64,000 nt of DNA, from contig NC_049982.1 in assembly GCF_000003815.2 (NCBI RefSeq), positions 13,029,762 through 13,093,761 of the forward strand. Reading direction: 5' to 3'. Shown piece after piece: positions 25,005-37,671 of this stretch. The notes under the pieces were generated by a model that was given only the letters and a program-made list of their open reading frames with translations, was not told where the DNA came from and did no database searches. The translations under genes and the position numbers were made by a program. How positions within the stretch are numbered: position 1 is the stretch's first letter; every line of letters starts with the position of its first letter. Origin of the DNA: Branchiostoma floridae. Lineage: Eukaryota; Chordata; Leptocardii; Amphioxiformes; Branchiostomatidae.

Positions 25005-28000
25005 TAACTTTGCTGCCAATTTACACAGTCGCCTCGTGTCGTGAGTGCAACAAGCGGCACGCATTCTGCCACCCTTTGACCTACTGTATCCTCCCCTGGT
25101 CCTGAAGAGGGTCAGAGATAAATGTCAAAACTCAAAACAGCAACATAATTATGCTAATGTGGACGTGAGCACTTGTATGATTCGTTTCAAAACACTTGTT
25201 GCAATGCGGGAGAGGGGGGGGTTGTAGCACCGCAAAAGTTCCGTGCTGTCAGAAATGATGAAAGCGGGGTGTATAATTTTGCGTTTTTACCAGAACTCGA
25301 CGATGAGTCTTAAATTGCTTTAGATTATAAAATGCTACTAGAGTCCCATATCGTTTTCTCATTTTGGTGTCACAAAGATGACTTTGAAACTTGTTTGAAG
25401 ACATACTAACTCACGCATGAAAATTAGACGACATGACAGACCCCCGTCTTCATCTTTCAACAGGAAATTGGAAGGTCATCCAGTGTCTCCACGCGTGCAA
25501 TGATATTAGGCAATAACATGTCCGGCATGCAGATGCATCCGCCTCAACGTCAACTGCAGTCTTTCCTTACCCCACGCCTCGGTTTTGCATGCGCCCTTAA
25601 AATTATGGGAGTTGATAATTTCAGATCTTATGGATGGAACCGTTAATGCATCTTCATTTCCTCAGAAGAACATATTGTAATTCCTCGACGACTGAAAGCA
25701 ATAACTCTCTGGCTCGTGACGTAATGGTATTATTACATTCGGAATGTGAGGTGATTATCTTGCTATTTTAGTCTACGTACCTTTACATTCTTTCGATTAT
25801 CTCTCTATTTTACCCCAGATATACAGATTTGTATATTTTATAGGATTTAAATCACGCAGGTGCACATGTAGATCATGTTTAACGGGCTATCCCATACAAC
25901 GTTGTCACAGAACTACAATATGGACCTTGTGAGAGAGGGTGAAAAGAATGTACCTGGTATACGCTGGCCCACGAATCTTTTTCTATTCTTTTCTTTCTCC
26001 TTAACTCCCATTTAATATTTGCGACAAGAATATCGAAACCCAGCTTTGGGATTGTTTCTTTAACACTTTTGCTAAGTGGGTTAAAAGATAACATGACTTT
26101 AAAATTGGTTTAAATCGGCTTGCCCAGCAGTTGAACGTGAACACGAAGAGATTTAGGGAAATTTAGGCAAAATGCCAGCTTTTCGGAAGTAATTGTTTTG
26201 GCTACTTTCTAATGTCGCTACACTTAAAACTCCAATTGTAATGTCAATATAGGACGATGGCCCTTTTCTTAAGAAGAAGAGGAACTTGTTGTTGCACTGG
26301 CTGTTAACGGTTATTCATTCAATAAACAATTGCAACACATGTATATATTACTCTACTCTACACTTGGGACCGCATTAAAAACATCGCAACCAATCACTGT
26401 ATATAATTTGCGTTTGTTACCTCTTCTGTAAGCACCTGTTGCTGCGGTACATTGTGAACCAGACAGAATTGCCTTGACAAAAGTGACAGACGGTCACCGA
26501 AACTTCCGTGGAAATAAAGCAGCGGTTGTGTAAAAAGACACTTCAGTAACGTGTTCAGTGACGTACCAACCTGGTGAAACTATTCACGGACTTACTAGAC
26601 GATGTTGACAAATTTCCCAACATAACAAAACACACACGCAGTAGAAAAACAAACAGGCACCTTGAACACCACAAGACCTTTCGTAGAGTTTAATGACCTT
26701 TGAATATGCTGCGGGGCAGGGTTATTTGTACCGCATGAATAGACGTGAGGCATCCTCTCATCTTGCAAACCCCTGAGGTGTTATCATGTTTTGGTGTTCA
26801 AACATATGTTTTCAAAGCCTTTGAGTGGTAGCGCTCGCTCAAAAAGATGATCCAAACTCGCAGAACCAAACTACTATTGAAACGTCTTTGATATAGTTGC
26901 CGTCAAAATCTTTCATATACGCAACCGAACATACTAATGTGTGAAATGATGATCAATCGAGTGCACTTTCGTCCCCAGAAGTGCCATCGGCAGGATTGTA
27001 AGACGTTGTTCATAAGTACCTTCAGAAGTACCTGCCATAAAAACTTCAAACTTCCCGGCCTCACCAGTGCATACGCACTGTGTACGCTAGTGAACCTATC
27101 TGCTAACGATTGCCCGCTGCATGGCGATCTTGCTATACTCAAACATTAAATTGGTCTACGAGAAAGGAACAGAGGCTTCAGTCGGTTTCAATGGATGGCA
27201 CTTTTGTTCAAACAAGGACGTCCTCGGTTAAAACAAGGACTTTGGTTCATTTATTTATTCATTTATTTGGATTCTCCACACACAAAGACAATGGAGTTCC
27301 AACTTTCTTGTCGAAAAATCTGGCAAGGACCAATGTTTCTTTGCATCTGATCCTCAGTTTCCGACTTAAATGGATTTTAAAGGCTTCTCAAAGCTGATGT
27401 TTGTTCAAACTCACTAAATCGTCTGCTTAACTCTCGAAACGCAATTTTCAACTCCTGTGGGCATAATAACAACCTTGTCGTCTTTGATAAGAGCAAATTG
27501 CCCAGTCAATGAGAGAGCCGGAGTCAACAGTACAATTATCTAAATGAACGTAACACAACCTAAAAGCCTAAAAGCCTTTGCCATACCGGAACTACATGCG
27601 CTCCGAGATTTTACCACTTAGTTCGCATGTTAACCTGGGAGAATATATCAGATAACGCTTATTAGCCAATTAAAAGCAATTATGTCACATAAAACGTGGT
27701 CGGACAGAAATTTTAGAAATGAGATTTGCGGGTACAGTAGAGAACACGTATGTAACAGAGCTTTGATCTTGGTTTTATACAAAAAACTATCGTCCTCTAA
27801 TGTGTGCTATGATACCTGCCCAAGATACAAACTGAGACAAAAATTTCTTATGCATATATCTACCACAATATATAGAAAATTCATGAGAATCATCAAGTTA
27901 TAAATTTCCAAAATTCATGGGTTTAAATGCAATCGACGAGTTTTTGTGTTTTTTAAATATGCACTAATGAAATATATAGAGACAATCTTTTGGGAGATGC

Positions 28001-28117
28001 AATAGTTAGATCATGGGAGTGGCCTGGCTATGTGGATTTAGTACTGCTCCGCCACCCTTGGAGTTCGTTGGGGTCCCTGAGGGCGAAAGATGGCCATTAT
28101 TCTAAAGTGTAATTATA

Positions 28118-28345
28118 CCCCTGTCACATTATCCACGATCTTCGGGCGTATAAATAGAAGATCGACCATATTTAAGATCGACAGAGGATTGCGCGTATTT
28201 TTCACCTGAAAACCGCCCCTGTCACATATAAGCCATAATTTGTACCCTGTACAAGTGTTTTGCAATAAAGTTAATATTATAAGCGAGGCTCGGGCGATTG
28301 CCGCAGAATCGTCGTCCGATTGATTTTCGCCAAATATGACAGGGG
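28118..28345. mobile_element. TA-flanked MITE with CCCCTGTCA termini
   Basis: The left end CCCCTGTCACATT and the right end AATATGACAGGGG are inverse apart from one base, and both are bordered by TA, as for Tc1/mariner-type insertions. An internal CCCCTGTCACAT copy is also present near 28215. Length is 228 bp and there is no ORF. Confidence 0.65.
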
Positions 28346-31019
28346 TATGAAGACGGCTACACAACCTTAAGAGGTCACCATCCCTTACAATGCCAGTACG
28401 GCCGGTACGCATGATTGGTTAGCATGGCGGGAAGAATGGCGGGGACGTTTGACATTTTCAGATCCCAGAGTAACCGGAATATTCTCCCGTCATAACATCG
28501 CCTCGCGGAGAATAATGCGCGGACTTGCAGACAATCTACGCGCCACACCTCGCTTTAGAATACGGTTGAGTCGATGGCAGGATATCAAGATGATTGATTT
28601 CTGTACCAGACTGGGGCATGTCTGCCCAGGGTGATTGTGAGACAATGGAATTGTTTTAGAGATATTGAGCACGATATCGTTTCACGGTCTGGTCCATTCA
28701 GTAACATTCAACTGGTTACAATTACAGCCGAATGTACATGTACTTGTAACCAGTCGAATGTGCAACGCGCTGTCGTTCAGATATAATATCACCCCCCCCC
28801 CCATGTTGTTGCTTGTATAGCAAACGACTTTAATGTCACTTGGGCCAAGAGCAGCATGCAAGTTGCCCGTCGGGGTAAACGCTAGCAGGTTAGCGCAATA
28901 CCGGCCTTTATATTCTTCATTTCTTTCATGATATTCAATATCCATTTTTGGATGTAGCCATGCTCGGCCTGTGGCCTAGCCCTACATGTATTACGATATA
29001 ACGTTACACAACAGATCCACAGATTAGTGATTTTAGTTTGTCACAATGTACAATCAGCCGCAATTCATAGAGCATTATTTTACAATAGTGTAGTAGTTAA
29101 TGAAATACTATGATACCCGAGTAGAAACAGTGTACGTACAAACATCTCACCTGTGTCACTACCACAGCACCGGCGTCATTAGTCCGCCTCCCCGTCGCCT
29201 CCGCACGCTGTCGTCAGCCGCTGTACCGGGATCAGGGAAAAACACCTGTTTCTGACGGACTCGACGGGAACTACGTGCGCAAAATGCCAAGATCTGCCAA
29301 TGGGAGGGGGCCTTCTCGCAGTTTTACATGGCACGAAACAGCAGATGAATTGTCCGCAAACTTTTCCTGAATCAAATTTTGCGGGCGCATTGCAAATCTG
29401 TTACTCCATTAGCATGATGCACCGCCTTTAAAGATCCCCATTAATTACTGCTAGAGCGGTCTATGGGGCTGTATATTAGGCCACAAATGTTTGCGAAATG
29501 ACGGGAACGGAGAGTGTTTATCCTCAGGAAGCTGGAACTACAGGTACTATGAGCACGTTGTATCAAATTAAACCCCAACCAATGGAAGCTACTATTCTGA
29601 AAAGAGGGGTGTTCAAGGTGAAGGTTGTACAAACCATTACACATGCCATACATTTTGGGAGGCTTCGAACATTTTTCAAATTAACTCGTTACAAATGAAA
29701 TGGGAGATGGATGCATTTTTCGATCTGCAGAAAGTGACAATCGACGTCCCTGTTTGCATTTTCCTTCAGCAAGATAGCACCATGTATATTCTAAGTGACA
29801 AAGGACACATATAACACAAACTATTGTAAAACACAATTTTGTTACCACAGTAATAACTATTAGATTAGAAATTACATTGTATACTACAACCTCTACAAAT
29901 TACGATGACGCGAAGCCTTCTGCAGCATGATGAGACATACAGTAAGTCTGTGCCCCTCCCCAAACCTTCATCTGCAATTGAAGAAAATTCTAATCTTTAC
30001 CATTTTTACGAGTCACTCTCCAAGATGGCTTTATACAAAATCCGTAGTTTCCACATAGGATGTACCCAAATTGCAGGTGACGCATGCGCAGTGCGCCGAA
30101 TTGCAAGAAAAATAAATGGGCGTCGAAAGCCATCCCCAGATGATTCTGAAACGAGTTGAAAGGAATATCTAAAAAGAAATGTTTGATTCAATTGTTGATA
30201 TTGGTGAATTGTGGTGCTTTATGACAGAGTAACTAATTGCTGCATGCGCCATGACACGTGCCTGCCCAAATCCCGACGTAATTCCCTGTTCGGCAGCTAG
30301 CTCAGCGACAGCGCAGCTGCTACCTCATTTGGCTTCCAACGAATTGCCGGCATGGACAATGATACTCCCACAAGGGCAATTATCACCAGCGGGGAGACAA
30401 GAAGGTCCAATTCTGTGTTCAAAGAACCTTTGATCCACCTTTGTCACAAACGATCAAAGTTATGCTCATAGTCGCAGGTTTGTTTGGCCTCTAACCGCCT
30501 GTTGCTTCTTTAGTTTCAATCCTCTTAGAAGATACGCATATTCTTGTGTGAACCACGGGGACATGATCGACTTTAATATACTGCATAGATCAGCTACGTA
30601 GTGTACGGCTAGCCTCCACCAGACCTTGCTACGGAGGTCCCAGGATCGTAGAATTCGGCAAAAAAATCGTTAAATTGGCCCGAGGTGTCAGTCCACGCTA
30701 TTAAAGGCTAGCATTCCCCCTAAGTGGCCGGCTAAACCCTCTGGTAGGAAAATTCCCCTGGCAAATTATTCTTCTATAATAGTCAGCGTAGTCCAGTCAG
30801 CCTGGTAGGGACTAGTATATGGCAATCCTTTTTCATGTATTGTGTAGATTAGCTACGTGATATTAATAGAATATTGTGCAAAAAAATCGTGACCATCGAA
30901 ACACTGCTTGTTCGCATTAATGTTCCGTTTTGAATAACTCAGTCTACTAACGTTTAAGTTGGGGATTTGGAATAAGTGCAGACATCACGGAAGATGTGTG
31001 GTCTGTTTTGTGTGTGTGT

Positions 31020-31260
31020 TTCAACATCAATAACTCAAGAAGATCTGGATGGATTGTGATGATATTGGTATGTGTTAGATGTCGTCAACCCAAATGTAAA
31101 GGTTGATTTCAGTCCCCTTCATGGGTTCACCATGGTACTGCAGCAGAACTTCCGGTTTTTTAATGTTATGTCCCTTACACGTCACGGCCTTTCGGTGGAA
31201 GCTCATAGCTTTTGATGAAAGGAAGAAATTGTGTAGGTTTGGGCCCCTAGCGGCCAGTAA
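31020..31260. repeat. Interspersed repeat fragment next to a short GT tract (copy 2)
   Basis: A diverged relative of the fragment at 15427-15660. It again directly follows a GT run (GTGTGTGTTTCAACATC), shares the GGATTGTGATGATATTGG block and ends near TTTGGGCCCCTAGCGGCC. Confidence 0.45.
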
Positions 31261-32144
31261 TGGATTACGTTATTGTATGTATCACGCAGTTCTAAACTGA
31301 CGAACTAACATTTAGACAGGCGGTATATAAGACAGGGATGGAATGATATGCAGTGGCTCTGAATTGTTACAAAGACGAAGTTAAGAAAAAGGAAATGACC
31401 ATCTTTCTGTTTGGGATATTGCAAAGAGAAGTTCTACTGAGGTTTGGATATGAATGCTGACATAATAGGGCAGAACAGTCTTCCATGTTGTCAAAGTACT
31501 GATATGGCTTCGTTTGTTTCAACAAGGCGTCAGGGTAACATTTTCAATCCTCACGACCCCGCAACATATATGTAACGTTAACATGTTAATGAATAAGTAG
31601 TAACGTCATATGGTGACCGTGTATCTCCTGTCATGATTCGCGGGATGATGATGTGCATGCGTTACTTGGAACCACATCCAAACCTTCTGTTTAAGTACGA
31701 GTAATCATATTAATCAAACATAGGCATGTGATGCAATTAAAGGACCTGTTACTTATGGTGTACTTAAGACGCTAGAAAAAACATACTCAATAGCCATATA
31801 ATAAAGACATAACCCACATGGAAGTTTGCTGAGAATTGTACCGTATCTTTCCGTAAAAACAAAGGCCCATAATCCGTTTGTCAGCTAAATCATTTGTAAG
31901 CTGTTTTCCTATCGAATATAACAGATCTATTTGACAATCACAGGATAATCTATTCACAGCTGTTCTTTTCTACTTGCCGCCAGCAGTCAAGCTATTGTCA
32001 ACTGTTTCATCTGAGGTCATGATTCAAATGTCCATTTCATGACTTTCAGGGCTTTTCTCTGGAAAGACTAACTGGAAAGAAGCGTGTCCGATGTGATTCA
32101 TATTGTAGCCACTGGGTGGCGTTCATGTACAGCGTTGTTTTACT

Positions 32145-34974
32145 TTAACGAGTGAGACTGGTCATTTCAAATTCGCTGTCCAATACAAGTCGATTAAGCC
32201 CGTCGTACACGTGGTTGACGTTTCCGCGCTTGACCACAGCGGCGTCAGACCCGCCACACCGCCCGATGCTGGTCTCTGACGTGATCGGAACACACTCCAG
32301 GCTCGCCTCGCACGGGCAGCGCCAGAACTGCCTGTAGAAAATCATTTCAACATTTTTTATTAGATATGAGAATATGATATGTAAAAGATCATCTCTAGGT
32401 GACATTTGATCTTGTCATATCCCAAACAAGCGACGTTGTGATTGTCTTTTAAAGCAAACAACAGGTGGAGCATTTGAGCCTTATATAGTGTCATTTATAT
32501 CATAAATATCACAAGAATTGAACAGAAATAAATCACTAGACAGACAAATTTGAAGCAACAGGCACAAGATCAGCCTGGTTTAATTAATCACGCTTCTTCA
32601 GCCCGCCCAACATTGCTGGCCTCTGCAGAAAAGGGCCAATTACAGCCCTGGACAGCAGCGTTTGTGTTACATAGACTAGCAAAAGAATGATTTCGCAACT
32701 GTTACTCGTGAGCCTGCAATGGAAAGTTCAAAAGGAAGCAGCATTCAGACTATATGCATACATCACACGGTGGCAGTTCAAAGGCTGTTTTTTTCCCTGT
32801 TCAGGAAACAAGCAGGAAGCTTAAGCATGCCTTAAGCATACATCAGAGCAAAAGTGCTACGAAGATATAAGTCATGTATTTAGCTACAGGAGAGGGTCGA
32901 TCCTCTGTACACTTTGATACGGCAGTTCTGATCTGCCGGTAAAAGCCTGGTGCAGTAATGGTCACTAAGAATGGTGCAATGAAGTTAATTTCAGACAAAA
33001 AAATGAACAAATGTCGTCTTAGAGCAGGGTTGATGAGGCGGCCTGACCAAGTTTGATCTCAAAGTAGGCGTTTCACTAAGATTACATCAACGTTTCTGAA
33101 GGACTTCGAATTCGTCAAACATTTTGACAGACCACTCAGTCCGACTAGCGCAGTTAAGTCAAACGGATGAAAAATTGATAAATCAAACGTATAAGAGGGA
33201 CACATTTGCGCTAAAACTTACCCCCCCCCCCCCTTGACAAACTTTAGTCTAAAGGCCCCCTCTCACTTGACGTGCGGCACGCTTGCGGCATTGCTGCGTT
33301 CGGAAGATGCTCAACGAATTTCAGAGATAAAGAACGAATTTTCTTACTTGTTGTATATTTTGTCGTCTTTTATGTTATACTTTTACGTATTGCGCAATAT
33401 CTGAATCATAAAAAATCGAAGAAAATAACAAAACAGTGACGCAGTGAACGAACGCAGCAATGCCGCAAGCGTGCCGCGCGTCAAGTGAGAGGGGGCCTTA
33501 AGGTAGGAAATTCCCCGCCGTAAATAGAATGTATGCGAAAGTGTAGCGGGTAGACCTCAGTGTTACCCTACCTACCGTATGCCATCGAAGGGATAGGGAA
33601 CAGCTTCGCCCGTCGTGTGACACATGTCGTTGACTACCCCCAGCTTCTTACACACTGACAGGGTGGAGCCGGGGTTCCACTTAGCACAGCACCAGCCTTC
33701 TCCACGGGCACCCATGCAGTCCGTGTCTGTCTCACATGCCTGCAGACAACCACGAACAGTCATGAAGGAGCTGAAGTTTCTTTGCAAACGTGGAGATATA
33801 TGTTTCAGTTCTGAAAGATCTTTTGGGGTTGCCGCTTTGAGAGAGAGAGAGAGAGATAGAAATAGAGAGAGAGAGAGCGAGTGAGTGAGTGAGTGAGTGA
33901 GTGAGTGAGTGAGTGAGTGAGTGAGTGAGTGAGTGAGTGAGTGAGTGAGTGAGTGAGTGAGTGAGTGAGTGAGTGAGTGAGTGAGTGAGTGAGTGAGTGA
34001 GTGAGTGAGTGAGTGAGAGAAAGCGTTTTCATGGTTGGAAAGCAGCCTTTTATCGTGTTTTCGTCAATACTAATTGTCAAATCAGGTTACAGCTGAGAAA
34101 ATGATAAGGAAATTTTCGTAAATTCACGTAAGGCTCTTGAAACTTGTGATATGTTGATGAATTCTGTGGAAATTTCGATGTCTTTTCTCCGTCGGACTGT
34201 ATTTTGGTAAAAGTGGTCAAGAAACGTGATTTCTGCATCACGGATCTCTGCTAGACTCCTATTAGACTTATTAAGGCTAAACGAAGACTCGGTTAATAAA
34301 AAGTCAACCGGTCATATAGTATCATGTTGGTTCATTTTTGAGTTGTAATATATATTTGACAATCATTCTCACAACTATGACCAATAGCGGGTTACGTAAA
34401 TTGAATATTTATTCATTCAGTCCTATTAGAAAATTCTCAATGTGAAATTCCTGACGATATTGCTTTAACACTACTTTATTTGAAACGTGCAGCTTGGATC
34501 TAGACCGGGTGCTAAAAAGGTGTCCCTTGGCCATGATTTACCTTTTTCGGACTTGGCTTCGCACGCATTTCTACTCTAGGTCGTTTGCCGAAAGTGTAAT
34601 GTGGCATAAATGCTATAGCGCTGTCATTTCCACTGTGTTTGATTTGATTTCATTTCATTTTTGTAGGCATCGTATATAAAAAAAACTACATGTAAGGTTG
34701 TGTAGATGATGTCTAGGTGATCATCACTGCTCTGTCTGACATCGCCTTTGAAAGTTGTTAAATTACCAGGAAAGTGAGTTCACTCTCGTATGCTCCTCAT
34801 CTGCCTGATAACCCCCAAAACAAACTAAAAATGTAGAAACATACCAAACATCTTGGTTTACTGTGAATAAAGTTACAAAAGAAATGACTACATGCAGACA
34901 CTCACCCCGGTTAGCACCAGCCCCGCAGTCAGACTTCTGGCCAGGAACAAGACGTGAAGCAGAGCGATCAGCAT
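32145..34974 (-). CDS. Prokineticin-like secreted ligand A (AVIT family), three exons
   Basis: Exons 34974-34906, 33739-33576 and 32331-32145 join in phases 0 and 2 and encode 139 residues. An in-frame TGA two codons before the ATG fixes the start. Exon 1 is a signal peptide ending in LVLTG, the counterpart of the AVIT receptor-activating N-terminus. Exon 2 begins ACETDTDC and contains GEGWCC, SVC, DMC and VPYPFDGIR. Exon 3 gives FWRCPC, LEC and GRC. The ten cysteines follow the prokineticin order (C-x5-C, CC, C, C, CPC, C, C) expected for the five-disulfide colipase-like fold. After the last cysteine there is an unusual tail of about 45 residues containing a VKR basic site. Prokineticins signal through PKR GPCRs in vertebrates; a matching receptor is not in the window. 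Function is inferred from the family. Confidence 0.82.
33253..33498. mobile_element. Harbinger-like MITE in intron 2 of prokineticin A
   Basis: Terminal inverted repeats of 50 bp beginning AGGCCCCCTCTCACTTGACG match at 49 of 50 positions. The element is flanked by TAA on both sides (33250-33252 and 33499-33501), the TWA-type duplication of PIF/Harbinger transposons. The 246-bp unit has no ORF. The near-perfect arms suggest recent insertion. Confidence 0.8.
33839..34018. repeat. GA tract running into a (GTGA)n microsatellite
   Basis: A GA-rich lead of about 40 bp is followed by about 35 uninterrupted GTGA units, in intron 1 of prokineticin A. The Thr/His/Ser/Leu frame read across it on the minus strand is low-complexity noise. 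Confidence 0.95.
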
Positions 34975-36608
34975 TCTTCAGGCCGGACAAGTACGTACCT
35001 CTTCTACAAGTCGGAAAGTTGGTAAAGGCAAAAGCCAAGGAAGGACTGGTATTTGTAGTCCCTCTGGGCGTACTGATGTCAGGTTGACTTTTATCTACCA
35101 TTGATAAGGACCTATTTCTGAGAAACAGCGACACCGTTTGTTGGGCAAATCTAAAGCATTGTGTGTATTACGTCACCAAAGGTGACTGACGCAATCCAAG
35201 GTGAGATGATTCAAATAGAACTCTTGTGAAAAATCTACTATGAGGATGCAGTATTGAACCGTCCATGTTATTGGTTCATCTCACTTTGAAAGTTAGAAAT
35301 GAGCAATAACATTGATAAAACTGTCCCCACCACCTGACAGATGAACAAAGCATCCGTGAAAGCCAACGAAAGATGGCAGTTCTGTAAATTGTTCCTGCCA
35401 GCATACTGAAAAGGCTGCAACTCTCTCTTTTTTCATGGCCTAGTTTATACCGTAATCTTTATTGACACAACAAAACTACAGTGACTTTCGTAAGGTCTTC
35501 TACATCTATAAATACAAACATAGAACAATTGGACACAACAAAGTGCACACTGACACAAGAATTTTTAATAGTAAGGGAACGCCAACCCCAACAATGCCCA
35601 TGTGTTTCTTTCAAGAATCATATAAAATTCCCATAATCATACAGGATATGTGGTCTTTACTAACGCACGTTATATATGATTTTGAAAATGCATTTCTGTT
35701 TTTCACAAGAAAAAAACAGGATTATCAGATCACATGGTGCTTCCGTGATCCGATGAAGAACACCGAAACATCAAAGGTCATCAAATGGAATAGACGGAAA
35801 ACCATGCCCTTAAGGACTATCACGGAGAGAGATTTAGCTTTACGCGATACGACCGGGATTAATGATAATTGCTTGCGAGTTTGTAATGGTCTGACGTTCA
35901 AATAGTTATAAATTCTATTGAAGTCCAGTTGTGCGACGATACAGGTAAATATTTTTTTGGTGTTACCTAGTGGCAAAACCTCTGGTGGGATTAAAGAACA
36001 ATTATGGGGTAACGAACAAAAAGAATAAGCCTTAACCTCAATGATTATTACTTCAATGACTGCATGCGCATTTTTGCGTCGAGAAGTCTTCAGCGACAGG
36101 AAGCGGTTGGTTATTTGAGTTACGTACCTGCCTGCAGTCTTAGCAACCAGGTAACCGCAGGTTTTAATGACGACAATTGCGCAGTTATTGTTTTAAAATC
36201 AAATATAAAGTCAAGTACCGGCGCAATGGTCTAACTGGTAGAGCATTTGGGAGGTTGCACTTTTGATCCAGATTTATTCTAAAATGGGCGGCACATACAT
36301 CTTTGATTAGCATTCAAATCTGACTGCGATACTACCACTACCAGCGCCATAGACCAGCGTCCGCTGCAGTGAAGGCACATTGTTGGGTGGCACATGGCTA
36401 TAGAAGCGCATTTGACTGCCGCACTAGTATCTACATTGAGTACATTGAATTGAGTGAACCTGGACCTTTTGTCACATGATATCTCTGTTGATCAGGAATG
36501 TGTCTAACATGCTATAAAGCAATGGTATGATGGTTAATTGGGCAGATATGAATCCAGTTTTTCTAACGAAACGAGTAATGCAAAGGACGTTAAGTGGCCA
36601 TTTCAGGC

Positions 36609-36672
36609 CCTCGTTGTCAACCGATCACACAGCGGCCAACATTGGCCGCTGTGTGATCGGTTGACAACGAGG
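36609..36672. repeat. Perfect 64-bp palindrome (31-bp arms, 2-bp loop)
   Basis: The arm CCTCGTTGTCAACCGATCAC continues through ACAGCGGCCAA and is followed after CA by its exact inverse complement. No mismatch was found. Such a structure can extrude as a cruciform or be transcribed as a very stable hairpin. Confidence 0.9.
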
Positions 36673-36677
36673 TCCAC

Positions 36678-36700
36678 CATAGAGGTCTTTGACCTCTATG
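36678..36700. repeat. Second perfect hairpin, 10-bp arms and TTT loop
   Basis: CATAGAGGTC, TTT, GACCTCTATG: a perfect inverted repeat five bases after the 64-bp palindrome. Confidence 0.85.
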
Positions 36701-37575
36701 ATTGACCTGTCTATAAGGCATATGGTCAAGCCTATGGAACACCGGGGCTCTGAGTAAAGGAGAGAACAGTTTCAGTAATGATACATATAGAATACAACAC
36801 GGTGTATTCCGTATCACCCGAGGTACCAGCCCGGCCGCGGGAAGTATCGCCCGACGGCCGAAGGTCATACCTACCTGAGAAAACACATATTTCGATGCGA
36901 AATGCACCAGAAGTTGAGAAAATGTTGTTTCCTCGAACAAAAGATTGTGACAACAGCAATTCTAACGTCCGAATCCGGTATTCGAATTTTCAACGGTGCC
37001 GTATTCGGCCCGTTCGAAATAGTTCGATTTACTCGAAGGAAGCCTGTGTGATACAACTTTCGAACCTGACTTGTGTGATACGGAAAGTTATCACACGGTC
37101 CGGAACACCCGTATCGAACGTTTTCACGTCACAGGTATGACATGAAGTCACCGTCAGTGTGATGCTACAGGGGTCAGCAGTAGGCGATATCTAATCGCCC
37201 CCAACGTCTTGAGTATTTCTTAGAGACGTCATACGAAACGTAATTTTGAAGTAAGAATTACCTCTACTTTCCATAGAAAGCATTAAGATCACCGCCTAGC
37301 TTCCGTACGCCTTAAGTTCTGACGGCTTTATCTTAAGGATGGCCGAATACAGCTTGTATGACACATATGTGGGTGTAAAACGCATCTATGGACGTAGAAA
37401 AGTATAACCTGTTATGTGATCACTTTTTGAACTGATAGTCCTGCGCTCAGACAGGTTTACGCGTCTGCATTAAAGTGAGAAAAGTGATAATGTCAGGTCT
37501 TAAAGTTGTGAGAATTAAAAGTAAAATGGTAGTATGATATGGACATGTGATACTACTGTGTGCAAAGTAAGACAA

Positions 37576-37582
37576 TATAAAG
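37576..37582 (+). promoter_or_regulatory. Candidate TATA box of prokineticin B
   Basis: TATAAAG lies 96 bp before the start codon of prokineticin B. With initiation about 30 bp downstream it would leave a leader of roughly 65 bases. Confidence 0.4.
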
Positions 37583-37671
37583 CCGAGATTCCTTAGATTT
37601 TGGAAGGAGACTTTGAGACCGTCCACGAGAAGGAAAGTGTTGACAACCGGCATCAGTACCGCTGCACGAAC

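Larger units (their letters stand above)
9855..32144. other. 22-kb gene-poor interval
   Basis: I found no exon with recognisable protein similarity on either strand here. The longest open frame (22318-22887, plus) uses a non-ATG start and resembles nothing known. The interval is populated by inverted-repeat elements, microsatellites and a SINE trace, listed separately. It may hold distal regulatory DNA or 5' non-coding exons of the GPCR; this cannot be read from the sequence alone. Confidence 0.45.
34975..37575. other. Intergenic region between the two divergent prokineticin genes
   Basis: This 2.6-kb stretch separates two divergently transcribed genes, so it should hold both promoters. I see a long palindrome and a second hairpin (36.6-36.7 kb), a degenerate tRNA-like A-box near 36220-36245, and a CG-rich block at about 36805-36865. 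A plus-strand open frame at 35462-35905 lacks an ATG start and resembles nothing known. No TATA element was seen upstream of prokineticin A. Confidence 0.5.

Noticed and set aside
33805-34080. Minus-strand Thr/His/Ser/Leu repeat protein
   Set aside because: It is translation of the (GTGA)n tract inside an intron.
35462-35905. Plus-strand open frame of 147 codons between the prokineticin genes
   Set aside because: It starts on TTG, has no splice context or similarity, and composition looks random.
36220-36275. tRNA-like sequence (TGGTCTAACTGGTAGAGC A-box)
   Set aside because: No proper B-box or anticodon arm follows, so at most it is a decayed SINE head.
36778-37140. Plus-strand open frame of 120 codons downstream of the palindrome
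   Set aside because: It has repeat-like CG-rich sequence, no recognised domain, and no link to flanking exons.
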